This document shows, piece after piece, positions 32,530 through 41,361 of a stretch of 49,647 nucleotides of DNA. The stretch covers positions 1 to 49,647 of the forward strand of contig JAJEGF010000053.1 of NCBI GenBank assembly GCA_022820025.1. Reading direction: 5' to 3'. The notes beneath the pieces are model-generated. The model did no database searches. It saw nothing but the letters and a program-made list of their open reading frames with translations, and was not told where the DNA came from. A program made the translations under genes and the position numbers. The DNA is from Chloroflexota bacterium. Lineage in GTDB: Bacteria > Chloroflexota > UBA11872. Position 1 is the first letter of the stretch. Each line of letters begins with the position of its first letter.

Positions 32530-33834
32530 TCACTCGGCGTACGCGCGGTCAAGGAACTCGGCCACATGCAACACGGTCAGGTGCAGCCCGCGTTTTCGTG
32601 CGCCCGACTGGATGTGCAGCAGGCAACCCGGATTGGCCGAAACCACGATGCTGGCGCCGGTCGCCTCGATCGCGTCCAGCCGTTGCTCCAGGATCGCCAG
32701 TGAAATGTCCGTGTCCGTCACGCTGTAAAGCCCGGCTGCGCCGCAGCAGACCGTCGGATTCTCCATTTCCACCAGTTCCACGCCGGGCACGGCGGCCAAA
32801 AGGTCTCGCGGCTGCTGCGAGACGCCCTGGGCGTGCACCAGGTGACAGGCGTCCTGGTAGATCACTCGCTCGTTCACCACGCCAGTTGGCGGTCTGGCGC
32901 TGATCTCCGCCAGGAACTCCGAGAAATCTCGCACCCGCGCGGCGAAGGCGTGCGCGCGACGGGCATACCGTGGGTCGTCCGCCAGCAACTCGCCGTATTC
33001 CTTGAGCGTGGATCCGCAGCCGGCCGAGTTGATGATGATGGCCTCATAGTCGGCGGAGTCGAAGGCGTCGATGTTGCGACGCGCCAGGTCGCGGGCGGTT
33101 TCGAGGTCGCCACCGTGCACGTGCAGCGCCCCGCAGCAGCTCTGGTGTTCGGGGATGTGGACGTCGCAGCCGTTGCGTGCCAGCACGCGCAGCGAGGCGC
33201 GATGAGCCTCGGCGAATGACACGCCCATGATGCAGCCGGTGATGAACGCGACCGAATGGCGACGCTCGCCAAAGGCGGGCAGGAAGCGCAGATCCGAGGC
33301 TTGCAGGAAGCGATCCGATACAGGCGGCGACAGCGCCTCCACCGCCGCCAGGGGCGGCGCGATGAACCGAAGGATTCCCAACCGTCGCACCAGCGCCTGC
33401 AGGCCGCTGCGCTGATAGAACCACAACCCACGCGCGGCCAACCGCAGCAGCCTCGGCCGCGGAAACACCACCCGCAGCACGGTCTGCGCCATGCGTCGGC
33501 GGGTCGGCAGCAGCCTGGCCTGCACCGTCTGCGCGCGCACCGACTCGATCAGGGCGCCGTACTTCACGCCGGACGGACAGGCCGTTTCGCAGCCGCGGCA
33601 GTCCAGGCACTGGAACGTGTGTCGCAAGAACGCCGGGCTATCCAGCGCCATCCGGCCGTCATGCACGGCGTCGATGAGCTGAATACGCCCACGCGGCGAG
33701 TCCATCTCCACCCGCAGCACGCGGTACGTCGGACACTCGTTCAGGCACAGCCCGCAATGCACGCAGGTGGACAGGATGGACCTGTCGGGCGCGTCCATCT
33801 CGGAGAATCCCAACCGTGCGGGTTCCACCGTCAT
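32530..33834 (-). CDS. glcF: Glycolate oxidase iron-sulfur subunit
   Basis: A 434-residue iron-sulfur protein. Two [4Fe-4S] motifs lie near the N-terminus (CVHCGLCLNECP, then CLDCRGCETACP). Two CCG domains follow, with CCGALHVHGGD and VCCGAAGLYS as characteristic pieces. GlcF passes electrons from the flavin subunits of glycolate/D-lactate oxidase to the membrane quinone pool. It starts 3 bp after glcE and is translated in the same unit. In E. coli the complex is GlcDEF; glcD is not adjacent here. Confidence 0.93.
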   Translation of the reverse strand: MTVEPARLGFSEMDAPDRSILSTCVHCGLCLNECPTYRVLRVEMDSPRGRIQLIDAVHDGRMALDSPAFLRHTFQCLDCRGCETACPSGVKYGALIESVRAQTVQARLLPTRRRMAQTVLRVVFPRPRLLRLAARGLWFYQRSGLQALVRRLGILRFIAPPLAAVEALSPPVSDRFLQASDLRFLPAFGERRHSVAFITGCIMGVSFAEAHRASLRVLARNGCDVHIPEHQSCCGALHVHGGDLETARDLARRNIDAFDSADYEAIIINSAGCGSTLKEYGELLADDPRYARRAHAFAARVRDFSEFLAEISARPPTGVVNERVIYQDACHLVHAQGVSQQPRDLLAAVPGVELVEMENPTVCCGAAGLYSVTDTDISLAILEQRLDAIEATGASIVVSANPGCLLHIQSGARKRGLHLTVLHVAEFLDRAYAE

Positions 33835-33837
33835 GCC

Positions 33838-35187
33838 TTAGCTCACCACAAAGCGTCCGCGATTGATTATCCGTCCTGGATCGAAGGCTGAGCGCAACGC
33901 ATCCATCGCCTGCACGTCCGGAGCATCGGCTGAGACGCCCCACACCCCGGCGCTGCGCTTGACCTCCTTGGGAGCGGACTCGATCACGAGCGCACCGCCC
34001 AACCGTTCCGCGGCCGCCCGCAGGCGCAGCACAAAGTCGGTCAGCACGGCCGCAGTTTCGCTCCCGCTGGCGCGAACCCGCACCACGCCATGCAGCGCCC
34101 GTGCGCTGGCCGTGGTCCGCAAGCCCAGGTCCTCGCCGATGTCGGCCGCGCGGCTCAGGAGCGACGGCGTCTGGCTGGACAGCACGCTCAGCCGGCACGT
34201 CGTCTGCCCGGCCACAGCCACGGGTGCGCGAGCCAGCGCGTCGGCATCCGTCCAAAAGCGACCCTGATCGGCGCCCTCGAGGCTCACGCCTTCTCCGACG
34301 GCGCTGGGCTCCACGGCCTGTGCCGCCAGCGCCAGTTGCGCGCCCACGCCGCCCTCGGTGCCGGCGACGCGCATGGCCAACAGCCACGCCCCGTCAGCGG
34401 AGACGTTGATGCCCGAGGTCAATTCACGCTGAATCAGGTCAAGGCCGCTGGTCGCCAGGGGACTGTCGATCACGGCGCCAATGGCCGCGCCGGCCGCCGC
34501 GGGGTCCGCCAGCGGCATCACCAGCGTCCGCTCCACTGAGGGTCGCGGCGTGATCTTCAGGTTCACGCGCGTGATGACGCCCAGCGTGCCGAACGCGCCG
34601 ATGTGGGCCTTGGACAAGTCGTAGCCGGTCACGTTCTTGACGACCATGCCGCCAGATCTCGTCACCAGGCCGTTTACGCCCGCGACTTCGAGGCCGATCA
34701 CCAGGTCCCGCGCCGTTCCCGATCCGGCGCGACGCGGACCGGACAGGTTGGCGGCCACCATGCCGCCGACCGTGGCCGTTGGTTCACTCGCTGGGTCGAG
34801 GGCCAACATCTGCCCTTCGTTGGCCAGCAGGGCCTGCACGTCCGCAAGCCGTGTGCCGGCGGCCACCGCCAGCGTGAGGTCCGCCGGCCGGTACTCGATC
34901 ACCTGGTTGAGCCCGCTGAGGTCTAGCAACAGGTCCACCCGCTCCGGCGGCCGACCGAGACCCAGGTGGGATCCGCCCCCCCGCGGCGCCACCACGGCAT
35001 TCAGGCGCTGACAGACGGCCAGCGCCGCCGCCACGCCGTCGGGCGAGTCAACACGAGCGCAAAGACGCGGACGAACGCCGTCAACCGCGTCGCGTTCCGG
35101 ATGGCCCGGAGCCACGGCGTCAGCCGTCAGTTCGTCCGTCAGCGCCTGCCGGAGCTCAGCGGAATTCGGCGCAGAGTTCGATGCCAT
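33838..35187 (-). CDS. glcE: Glycolate oxidase FAD-binding subunit
   Basis: A 449-residue FAD-binding oxidoreductase of the VAO/PCMH fold. The FAD-binding region holds VVAPRGGGSHLGLG, LTLAVAAGTRLADVQALL and TVGGMVAANLSGPRRAGSG. Signature segments such as GGMVVKNVTGYDLSKAHIGAFGTLGVIT match GlcE. Its C-terminal part is long for GlcE (about 350 residues usually), which might compensate for the absent glcD. A GATACT -10-like element lies 7 nt before the ATG. It forms an operon with glcF. Confidence 0.9.
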   Translation of the reverse strand: MASNSAPNSAELRQALTDELTADAVAPGHPERDAVDGVRPRLCARVDSPDGVAAALAVCQRLNAVVAPRGGGSHLGLGRPPERVDLLLDLSGLNQVIEYRPADLTLAVAAGTRLADVQALLANEGQMLALDPASEPTATVGGMVAANLSGPRRAGSGTARDLVIGLEVAGVNGLVTRSGGMVVKNVTGYDLSKAHIGAFGTLGVITRVNLKITPRPSVERTLVMPLADPAAAGAAIGAVIDSPLATSGLDLIQRELTSGINVSADGAWLLAMRVAGTEGGVGAQLALAAQAVEPSAVGEGVSLEGADQGRFWTDADALARAPVAVAGQTTCRLSVLSSQTPSLLSRAADIGEDLGLRTTASARALHGVVRVRASGSETAAVLTDFVLRLRAAAERLGGALVIESAPKEVKRSAGVWGVSADAPDVQAMDALRSAFDPGRIINRGRFVVS

Positions 35188-35194
35188 GATGTGC

Positions 35195-35200
35195 AGTATC
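35195..35200 (-). promoter_or_regulatory. Candidate leaderless -10 element of glcE
   Basis: On the minus strand GATACT is followed by GCACATC (7 nt) and the glcE ATG. It lies in a 53-bp divergent gap shared with panC. Confidence 0.35.
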
Positions 35201-35240
35201 AGGGGCGCGCCAGGAAGCGCTCAATGCAAGTCACTTCGCC

Positions 35241-36101
35241 ATGATCGTAGCCAGAACCCGGACCGGCCTTTGCGAAGCAAGGGCCACGCTGCCCGGACCC
35301 GTGGGGGTCGTACCGACCATGGGCGCCCTGCACGAGGGTCACTTCGCGCTCCTTCGGGCCGCCCGGCGGCGCGACCGGTCGCTCGTGGCCACGCTCTTCG
35401 TCAACCGCACGCAGTTCAACGATCCGTCGGACTATGACGCATATCCGCGGGACGAAGCGGCTGACCTGGCAGCGTTCGAGACCGCAGGCGTTGACCTGGT
35501 CTTCGCGCCCTCGGTCGAGGAGATGTACCCGGAAGGATTCGGTACCCGGATCGACCCGGGGCCAATTGGCGCCGACCTTGAAGGCGCCCGACGGCCCGGC
35601 CATTTCGCGGGCGTCGCCACCGTCGTGGCCAAGCTCTTCAATCTCACTCGGCCTACCCGCGCGTACCTCGGTCAGAAAGACTGGCAACAGACTCGCGTGA
35701 TCGACCGCATGGTGCGTGACCTCAACCTGCCGGTTGACCTCGTGATCGTGCCCACGGTCCGGGACCCCGACGGCCTGGCCCTCAGCAGCCGCAACGTGCG
35801 GCTCTCGGCCGAACATCGGCAGGCCGCCGTGTCACTGTGGCGAGGTCTGTCGCTCGCGCGCGATGCTTGGGACGACGACGAACGGTCACCCGCGGCACTG
35901 GCCGAACTCGTGAGATCGGCAGTCGAAGCCGAGCCGCTGGCCACCGTTGGCTACGCTGAAGTCCGCCACGCCCTGTCCCTGGAACCCGTAGCCGAGGCTG
36001 ACCCGCCCCTGGTCATCGCCGTCGCGGCCGAAGTCGGCGGCGTCGGCCTGATCGACAACGTGGTGTTGGGGGACGGACTGCTGTATGAGGGTGAGCCGTA
36101 G
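35241..36101 (+). CDS. panC: Pantothenate synthetase
   Basis: A 286-residue enzyme that joins pantoate and beta-alanine with ATP in coenzyme A synthesis. The nucleotide-binding motif VPTMGALHEGHFALL, LFVNRTQFNDPSDYDAYPR, YLGQKDWQQTRVIDRMV (normally GEKDYQQ) and GLALSSRNVRLS are all present at the usual places. Length is typical. panB and panD are not adjacent. It is divergent from glcE. Confidence 0.95.
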   Translation: MIVARTRTGLCEARATLPGPVGVVPTMGALHEGHFALLRAARRRDRSLVATLFVNRTQFNDPSDYDAYPRDEAADLAAFETAGVDLVFAPSVEEMYPEGFGTRIDPGPIGADLEGARRPGHFAGVATVVAKLFNLTRPTRAYLGQKDWQQTRVIDRMVRDLNLPVDLVIVPTVRDPDGLALSSRNVRLSAEHRQAAVSLWRGLSLARDAWDDDERSPAALAELVRSAVEAEPLATVGYAEVRHALSLEPVAEADPPLVIAVAAEVGGVGLIDNVVLGDGLLYEGEP

Positions 36102-36138
36102 ACCTTCTCGTCGTCAGACCGGGTTGGAGCCCATGTGG

Positions 36139-36558
36139 TTAGTGAGTCTGGATGAGAGAAAGACGGGGGATTCCGAGAAAGTCGCGGTCGTCGGAGGCAA
36201 GTGGGCACTGGCGCATTAGGGCCGTGGCCGCGATCCACGCGTCCGCGGCGTCGAGCGTTCGACCCTTCCGTTTCAGGTCGCTGCGCAATCGGGCCGCAAT
36301 CGCCACGAGCTTCGACTCAGGCTCGAGCCACACGACCTCGTACTTGTCGATGTGCTCCCTGAAGCGCAGCGTTCGGGTCTCCCCCCAGCCGCTGCCGTGC
36401 AGGCCAAACAGGAGTTCTTCGAGGGTCTGAAACGAAATCAAGCCGCGGCGGCCGGCGAGTCGTTCCTGATAGCAGGCGCAGCGCACGGCGTCCGGCTTGT
36501 TGAACAGGATCGACACGACGGACGTGTCGAGAACAACGAACTCCGAGCCAGACGTCAT
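36139..36558 (-). CDS. PIN-domain ribonuclease, VapC-type toxin
   Basis: A 139-residue PIN nuclease. The metal-binding acidic set is complete: Asp11 (VVLDTSVVS), Glu48 (TLEELL), Asp103 and Asp106 (TLDAADAWIAA) and Asp124 (SDDRDF). VapC toxins cleave tRNA or rRNA. It begins in the overlap TGATG with the upstream gene, so it is translated with it, but that partner is 307 residues long rather than a short VapB-like antitoxin. The toxin has no other candidate antitoxin nearby. Confidence 0.88.
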   Translation of the reverse strand: MTSGSEFVVLDTSVVSILFNKPDAVRCACYQERLAGRRGLISFQTLEELLFGLHGSGWGETRTLRFREHIDKYEVVWLEPESKLVAIAARLRSDLKRKGRTLDAADAWIAATALMRQCPLASDDRDFLGIPRLSLIQTH

Positions 36559-37481
36559 CAGCGACCGCGGCTCTCGCGCAGCGCGCGCTCAAAGGCTTCC
36601 CATTCTTCGGGAGTTCCGTCGAACTTCGGCATGTTCTGCGGGTCCAGCACCGGGGCTTTGCCGAACTCGCCGACGACGAAGGCCGACGGGCGGAGGAAGT
36701 CGAGTTCGGCCACGACCGCGGCAACGATAGGGGCGACTCGGTTTTCGCTCGGGGATTCGACCCAAACGCTCAGGGACCGGACGTTGAGTCGGATGGTGAG
36801 CGGCGAACAAGCGCCGCTCACAATGATTCCCGGGGGCAACACGCGCGACCGGATGATGGCGGCGCCGAAGACGAACAGGCGGTCCTCTTGCCCCGGCAAC
36901 CGGCGGCTGTCGTCAACGTTTACGGCGACCCAGTCTGGCCTAATGCCGCCCTCGTCCCATGCCTCGGACATTACGGCGCTCATGGCAAAGGCCAGCACAT
37001 TGCCGTGCTCGGACCGTTGCACACCCTCGAGATGCAGCAGCCCCCGCAGTTCGCCCGCCGTTCCGCGTCCCGCAATAACCTGCCGCCCCAGCGTCTTGCG
37101 TAGCCGCATGAGCAGGTGCAACCCGGCCTCCGCTGCGGATCCTGGCGCCCGGTCGAGGTGGACGGCGGACTCGACGGTGATCGGTTCGTGGTCGGGCCAT
37201 TCAGCTTCGTAGCGCACAGCGTCGCCGGTCGCCGCCGCCTCAGCCGTGGGCTCGGCCGTCAGTTGCTCGCGGGCGGCAACGACCGACGAATCATCCGCGG
37301 ACACGACGGGGATGGAATCGAGAATGGCCGCTTCCGAATGCGGATTCAGGCCAAACCGCGTGGCGCGCAGGAAGGTATCCGGGTCAATGTCGACCGCGGG
37401 GCCGCCGGGCCTGAGGGACGTAAGCCGCCGGATCAAGGCTGCCGCGGCGCTGGCGGTCGATCCGGCCTCGTAGGTGTTCAC
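36558..37481 (-). CDS. Unknown 307-residue protein coupled to a PIN toxin
   Basis: I do not recognise this protein. It has no signal peptide or membrane segment. The N-terminal ~100 residues are Ala/Glu-rich. The centre has a mixed alpha/beta pattern (HLLMRLRKTLGRQVIAGRG, DRLFVFGAAIIRSRVLPPG, LTIRLNVRSLSVWVES). The last ~25 residues are polar and charged (FDGTPEEWEAFERALRE), like the toxin-wrapping tail of antitoxins. The stop overlaps the PIN gene start by one base, so it is translationally coupled. It may be an atypical antitoxin or a host protein with a captured toxin. The start is GTG. Confidence 0.7.
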   Translation of the reverse strand: MNTYEAGSTASAAAALIRRLTSLRPGGPAVDIDPDTFLRATRFGLNPHSEAAILDSIPVVSADDSSVVAAREQLTAEPTAEAAATGDAVRYEAEWPDHEPITVESAVHLDRAPGSAAEAGLHLLMRLRKTLGRQVIAGRGTAGELRGLLHLEGVQRSEHGNVLAFAMSAVMSEAWDEGGIRPDWVAVNVDDSRRLPGQEDRLFVFGAAIIRSRVLPPGIIVSGACSPLTIRLNVRSLSVWVESPSENRVAPIVAAVVAELDFLRPSAFVVGEFGKAPVLDPQNMPKFDGTPEEWEAFERALRESRGR

Positions 37482-37585
37482 CCAAGCTGCTCACTTCCCG
37501 CGGCAGGCAACGCGCCCGCCTGCGTGAAGCCCTGGGACAACACGAGGTTATTGTAGTCGGTGGGGTGTGGCTGCCCGTGAGAAAC

Positions 37586-37605
37586 GCCGCCAGGCAACTG
37601 GCGGC
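37586..37605 (-). terminator. GNRA-loop hairpin downstream of thrC
   Basis: GCCGCCAG and CTGGCGGC form a perfect 8-bp stem. Read on the plus strand the loop is GCAA. It lies about 67 nt past the thrC stop and before the next minus-strand gene. No U run is present. It could end the hom-thrC transcript. Confidence 0.45.
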
Positions 37606-37671
37606 TATAGGCACATGTCGACCAGGCTGAGAGCGGCCCGCCGGATTGGATCGGGCAGGACGGGGATGTAG

Positions 37672-38739
37672 CTAGGTCGTGCTCCAGCCGAGCGCCTGAG
37701 CTACCGCCTTGGTATTGGCTTCGACTTCGGCGGGCTCCGGCGCGTAACGGACGGCCGCGCCGGGATCCTTCAGGCCGGTTCCGGTCAGCACGCAGACCAC
37801 CCGGTCGCCGATCATCTCCCCGCCACGCGCGCGGTACAGCAGCCCGGCCACCGATGCGGCCGACGCCAGTTCGACAAAGATCCCCTCTTCGGCCGCCAGC
37901 AGACGGTAGGCCTCGACGATCTCCTCGTCGCTGACGGCCTCGATCGTGCCGTCTGACTCGTCGCGAGCCTGCACCGCGCGTTCCCAGTTGGCTGGATTGC
38001 CGATTTGGATTGCCGAGGCCACGGTCTCGGGACTGGCCAGTGACTCGCCAGTCACGATCGGGGCCGCTCCCGCCGCCTGGAATCCGCGCATGACCGGCAG
38101 TTCGCTGGTCCGGCCCGCGTTCTGGTAGGCGCGAAAGCCCTGCCAGTACGCCGTGATGTTGCCGGCGTTTCCCACCGGGATGTACAGCTCATCCGGTGCG
38201 TCGCCAAGCGTGTCCACGACTTCGAAGGCCGCCGTCTGCTGCCCTTCCAGCCGGTACGGGTTGACCGAATTGACCAGGGCCACACCCGGCCGCGACGCCA
38301 GTTCGCGAACCACGGTCAGGCCGTCGTCAAACGACCCCTGGATCGGAATCACTCGCGCGCCGTAGATCAGTGCCTGTGCCACCTTGCCCAGCGCCACCCC
38401 GCGCGCCGGAATAATCACCCCGGTGGGCGTCCCGGACCGCGCGCCGAAGGCTGCCGCCGAAGCCGCCGTGTTCCCGGTGGAAGCGCAGATGAACGAGTGC
38501 GCGCCCTCTTCGATGGCTTTCGCCGCGGCCACCGCCATCCCCCGGTCCTTGAACGAGCCGGTCGGGTTGCAGCCTTCCAACTTGAGCCAGACCTCCGCCA
38601 CGCCCAGCCGGTGCTCCAGCGACGCGGCCCGCACCAGCGGCGTGTCGCCTTCGCCGATCGTCAGGTTCGGCGTCGCCTCGCCAACGGGCAGGAATTCGCG
38701 ATAGCGCTCGATCACCCCCGGACGCGGGGATCCGTTCAT
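37672..38739 (-). CDS. thrC: Threonine synthase
   Basis: A 355-residue PLP enzyme that converts O-phosphohomoserine to threonine. The PLP lysine is in CNPTGSFKDRGMAVAAA, and the phosphate loop is PVGNAGNITAYWQG. TGNTAASAAAFGARSG is a second conserved stretch. It belongs to the short, N-terminally unextended class. It overlaps the homoserine dehydrogenase gene by ATGA, so the last steps of threonine synthesis are coupled; thrB (homoserine kinase) is not adjacent. Confidence 0.95.
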   Translation of the reverse strand: MNGSPRPGVIERYREFLPVGEATPNLTIGEGDTPLVRAASLEHRLGVAEVWLKLEGCNPTGSFKDRGMAVAAAKAIEEGAHSFICASTGNTAASAAAFGARSGTPTGVIIPARGVALGKVAQALIYGARVIPIQGSFDDGLTVVRELASRPGVALVNSVNPYRLEGQQTAAFEVVDTLGDAPDELYIPVGNAGNITAYWQGFRAYQNAGRTSELPVMRGFQAAGAAPIVTGESLASPETVASAIQIGNPANWERAVQARDESDGTIEAVSDEEIVEAYRLLAAEEGIFVELASAASVAGLLYRARGGEMIGDRVVCVLTGTGLKDPGAAVRYAPEPAEVEANTKAVAQALGWSTT

Positions 38740-40037
38740 TCCGCCAGATCCTCGACTCGAATCACGCTGGCGACCGAAGCCACCACGTCCAGATCCGCGA
38801 TGGCGGCCAGCGCGCCCTGCACGGCCGATTCCTGGGCCTCGTGTGTCAGGAACACTAGTTCCGCGCGGCCCGCGTTTTCGTCCACTTCCTTCTGGATAAC
38901 CGAGGCGATGCTGATAGCGTGCTCACCGCAGACCATGCCGATCCGCGCCAGGACCCCCGGCTGGTCCTTCACCCAGAGCCTGAAGTAGTAGCGCGAGCGA
39001 ACCTCCGCCATGGGCAGCACGCACAGGTCGCCGTCCAGAGACATGGGAATCCGGTCGTGCACGGCGCGCCTGATGTTGTGCCCCAGGTCGATCAGGTCGG
39101 CAACAATGGCGCTTGAGGTCGGTTCGGGGCCAGCCCCGCGCCCGATGAAGAGCGCGCGGCCCAGCAGGTCGCCGTCTAGTAGCACGGCGTTGAACACCCC
39201 GTCGACCTGGGCCAGCAGCACGTCCCGCTGGATCAACGCCGGATGCACGCGGGCCTCGAAACCGTTGGGCGCCCGCTTGGCGATGGCCAGCAGCTTGATC
39301 CCGTAGCCCAACTCGGCCGCATAACGAAAGTCCGCCGCGCTGATTCGCGTGATGCCCTCGCGATAGACCTCCGCCGGTCGAACCGCGCAATTGAACGCCA
39401 GCGAGGCCAGGATCACCAGCTTGTAGGCCGCGTCAATGCCTTCAATGTCGTTGGTCGGGTCCGGCTCGGCGTATCCCAGCCGCTGCGCATCTGCCAGGGC
39501 GGCCTCGAAATCCAGGCCGCCCGACGCCATCTCCGTCAGGATGTAGTTGGTCGTCCCGTTGATGATGGCGTGAACCTCGCGGATCTGGTTCGCCGCCAGG
39601 TCCTGGCGAAACGGCCCGATCACCGGGATGCCGCCGCCCACGCTGGCCTCGAAGTACAGATCGCGACCATGCGTCGTGGCCAGTTCCAGTAATTCGATCC
39701 CGTGCGTGGCCATTACTTCCTTATTGGCGGTGACGACGTGTTTTCCGGACTCGAGCGCACGGCGGATATAGGTATTGGCGGGCTCGACGCCCCCCATTAG
39801 TTCCACGACGACGTCGATGGTCGCGTCATCGAGTACGTCGTCCACGTTGACCGTGAGCTGGGCGGCGTCAAGCGGGACATCGCGTCGACGGTTGGGATCG
39901 CGGATCAACGCGCGCCGCACCCGAAAGGAACGGCCAATCTGTCGCTCCAGGTAGCCGGACCGCTCGGTGACCGCGCGCACCACCGCCGAACCGACGGTGC
40001 CCAACCCAAGGAACCCAAGTCCGATCTCTGCGGACAT
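38736..40037 (-). CDS. hom: Homoserine dehydrogenase
   Basis: A 433-residue enzyme reducing aspartate semialdehyde to homoserine. The NAD(P)-binding motif is GFLGLGTVGSAVVRAV. The catalytic domain has IINGTTNYILTEM, EPDPTNDIEGIDAAYKLVILA and GRGAGPEPTSSAIVADL. The last ~80 residues form an ACT domain (VLARIGMVCGEHAISIASVIQKE), so feedback control by threonine is likely. GAGGGG lies before the ATG. It forms a two-gene unit with thrC. Confidence 0.96.
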   Translation of the reverse strand: MSAEIGLGFLGLGTVGSAVVRAVTERSGYLERQIGRSFRVRRALIRDPNRRRDVPLDAAQLTVNVDDVLDDATIDVVVELMGGVEPANTYIRRALESGKHVVTANKEVMATHGIELLELATTHGRDLYFEASVGGGIPVIGPFRQDLAANQIREVHAIINGTTNYILTEMASGGLDFEAALADAQRLGYAEPDPTNDIEGIDAAYKLVILASLAFNCAVRPAEVYREGITRISAADFRYAAELGYGIKLLAIAKRAPNGFEARVHPALIQRDVLLAQVDGVFNAVLLDGDLLGRALFIGRGAGPEPTSSAIVADLIDLGHNIRRAVHDRIPMSLDGDLCVLPMAEVRSRYYFRLWVKDQPGVLARIGMVCGEHAISIASVIQKEVDENAGRAELVFLTHEAQESAVQGALAAIADLDVVASVASVIRVEDLAE

Positions 40038-40124
40038 CCGCCCCTCAATACTCTCGCGGAAGTGGCCGCGTGAAGAATAACGCCGATTGACCGGAATCAG
40101 ACCGGATGGCGCATTCGCCGGTCA

Positions 40125-41300
40125 TCACGGCTTCCGCGGCGACGTGACGGTGCGGCGGTAGGCGTAGCCCAACAGCACGCGCGCCACGCCCGCTACGGGC
40201 AGGGCGATCACCATGCCGGTAATCCCCCAGATCTGCAGGCCCGCAAAGATGGCGAAAAGGGCAATCAGGGGATGTACGCGCACCACCCGGCCCACTACGT
40301 TTGGAATCACGAAGTAATCCTCGAGCTGCCGCAGCACCGTGTACATCACGGCGACCACCACACCCGCTACCCAACCCGGCCAACCGAAGTTGTTGGCCGT
40401 GACCAGCGCCAATCCAATGGGTGGAATGGCGGCCATGATCGGGCCGAATACCGGAATCAATTCCAGGAATCCCGTGGCAATGGCCAGGATCACCGCAAAC
40501 GGGATGCCGATGATCGACAGCCCGATGAACGTGGTCACGCTCATGATGACCACCAGGATGATCTCGCCCCGTATGAAGGCGCCGAGGACGCTGTTGATGC
40601 GCCCGACCAGATCCTCGGTCTCGGCCCGCGGACCGGGTGGAATCCGCTCCAGCAGTCCACGAAAGAGTTCGGGACCGGCCAGCAGCAAGTAGCCGGCCGC
40701 AACCACGGCCAGCACACCATGAATCAGCAGGTTGAAGGCGCTGCGGAATGCGCTGACTGCCTGTGAGGCATCGGTCAGCATGCTCGTCGCGCCCGCCGTC
40801 AGCCCGTTGATTACGTCCTGCACAACCAGCGGCTGCCCCAGGAACTCTGACGGCAAGGCAGCTTCAAGTTCCGCCACGATCTCCGGAAGCTCAGCCGTCA
40901 GACGATTCAGTTCGTCCACGAAACGTGGCACGACGAGGAAGCCCAGCAGCGTCAGCAATCCCAGTCCAATGGCGTAGAACAGCGCCACCGCCGCGGGGCG
41001 GGGAACCCGCGTAATCCGAACCAGCGCGTTGACGGCCGGGTTGAAGACATACGCAAAAATCCCAGCCCACACAAACGGGCCCACGATCTCCCGCGCGCCC
41101 CACAACACCAGGGCCGCCAGGATCCCAATGAGCATCGCCACGGTGCGGCGCGTGCGCGGCGACCAGCGGTAAATCGGCTGCTCCCCGGGAACGGCGCCGC
41201 CCGTCCCGGCCGCGTCAGGTTCGACGGATGGCGCGGCGGGAGCGTCTGGTTGCGTGCCTTGCGGCGTCTTCGGCGGGTCGGGCGCCGACACCGTGCTCAA
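40125..41300 (-). CDS. AI-2E-family transporter/permease
   Basis: A 391-residue membrane protein of the AI-2E family (TqsA/YhhT-like), with a cytoplasmic Pro/Ala-rich N-terminus of ~50 residues and several membrane helices. Conserved pieces include GIPFAVILAIATGFLELIPVFGPI, MAAIPP and LEDYFVIPNVVGRVVRVHPLI. Substrates vary in the family, including sodium/proton exchange, so autoinducer export is not implied. The start is uncertain: TTG 41300 or GTG 41291, with no ribosome binding site. The gap to hom (40038-40124) has a weak 7-bp inverted repeat. Confidence 0.9.
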   Translation of the reverse strand: MSTVSAPDPPKTPQGTQPDAPAAPSVEPDAAGTGGAVPGEQPIYRWSPRTRRTVAMLIGILAALVLWGAREIVGPFVWAGIFAYVFNPAVNALVRITRVPRPAAVALFYAIGLGLLTLLGFLVVPRFVDELNRLTAELPEIVAELEAALPSEFLGQPLVVQDVINGLTAGATSMLTDASQAVSAFRSAFNLLIHGVLAVVAAGYLLLAGPELFRGLLERIPPGPRAETEDLVGRINSVLGAFIRGEIILVVIMSVTTFIGLSIIGIPFAVILAIATGFLELIPVFGPIMAAIPPIGLALVTANNFGWPGWVAGVVVAVMYTVLRQLEDYFVIPNVVGRVVRVHPLIALFAIFAGLQIWGITGMVIALPVAGVARVLLGYAYRRTVTSPRKP

Positions 41301-41361
41301 TCTGGAATGGGGGACGTGCGTTCATGGTAGACGGCTGCGCGGTCTGCCGGGGCCGTTTAAT

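Noticed and set aside
40088-40124. Inverted repeat TGACCGG/CCGGTCA after the AI-2E-type gene
   Set aside because: The arms are only 7 bp with a 23-nt loop and no U tract, so it is not a convincing terminator.
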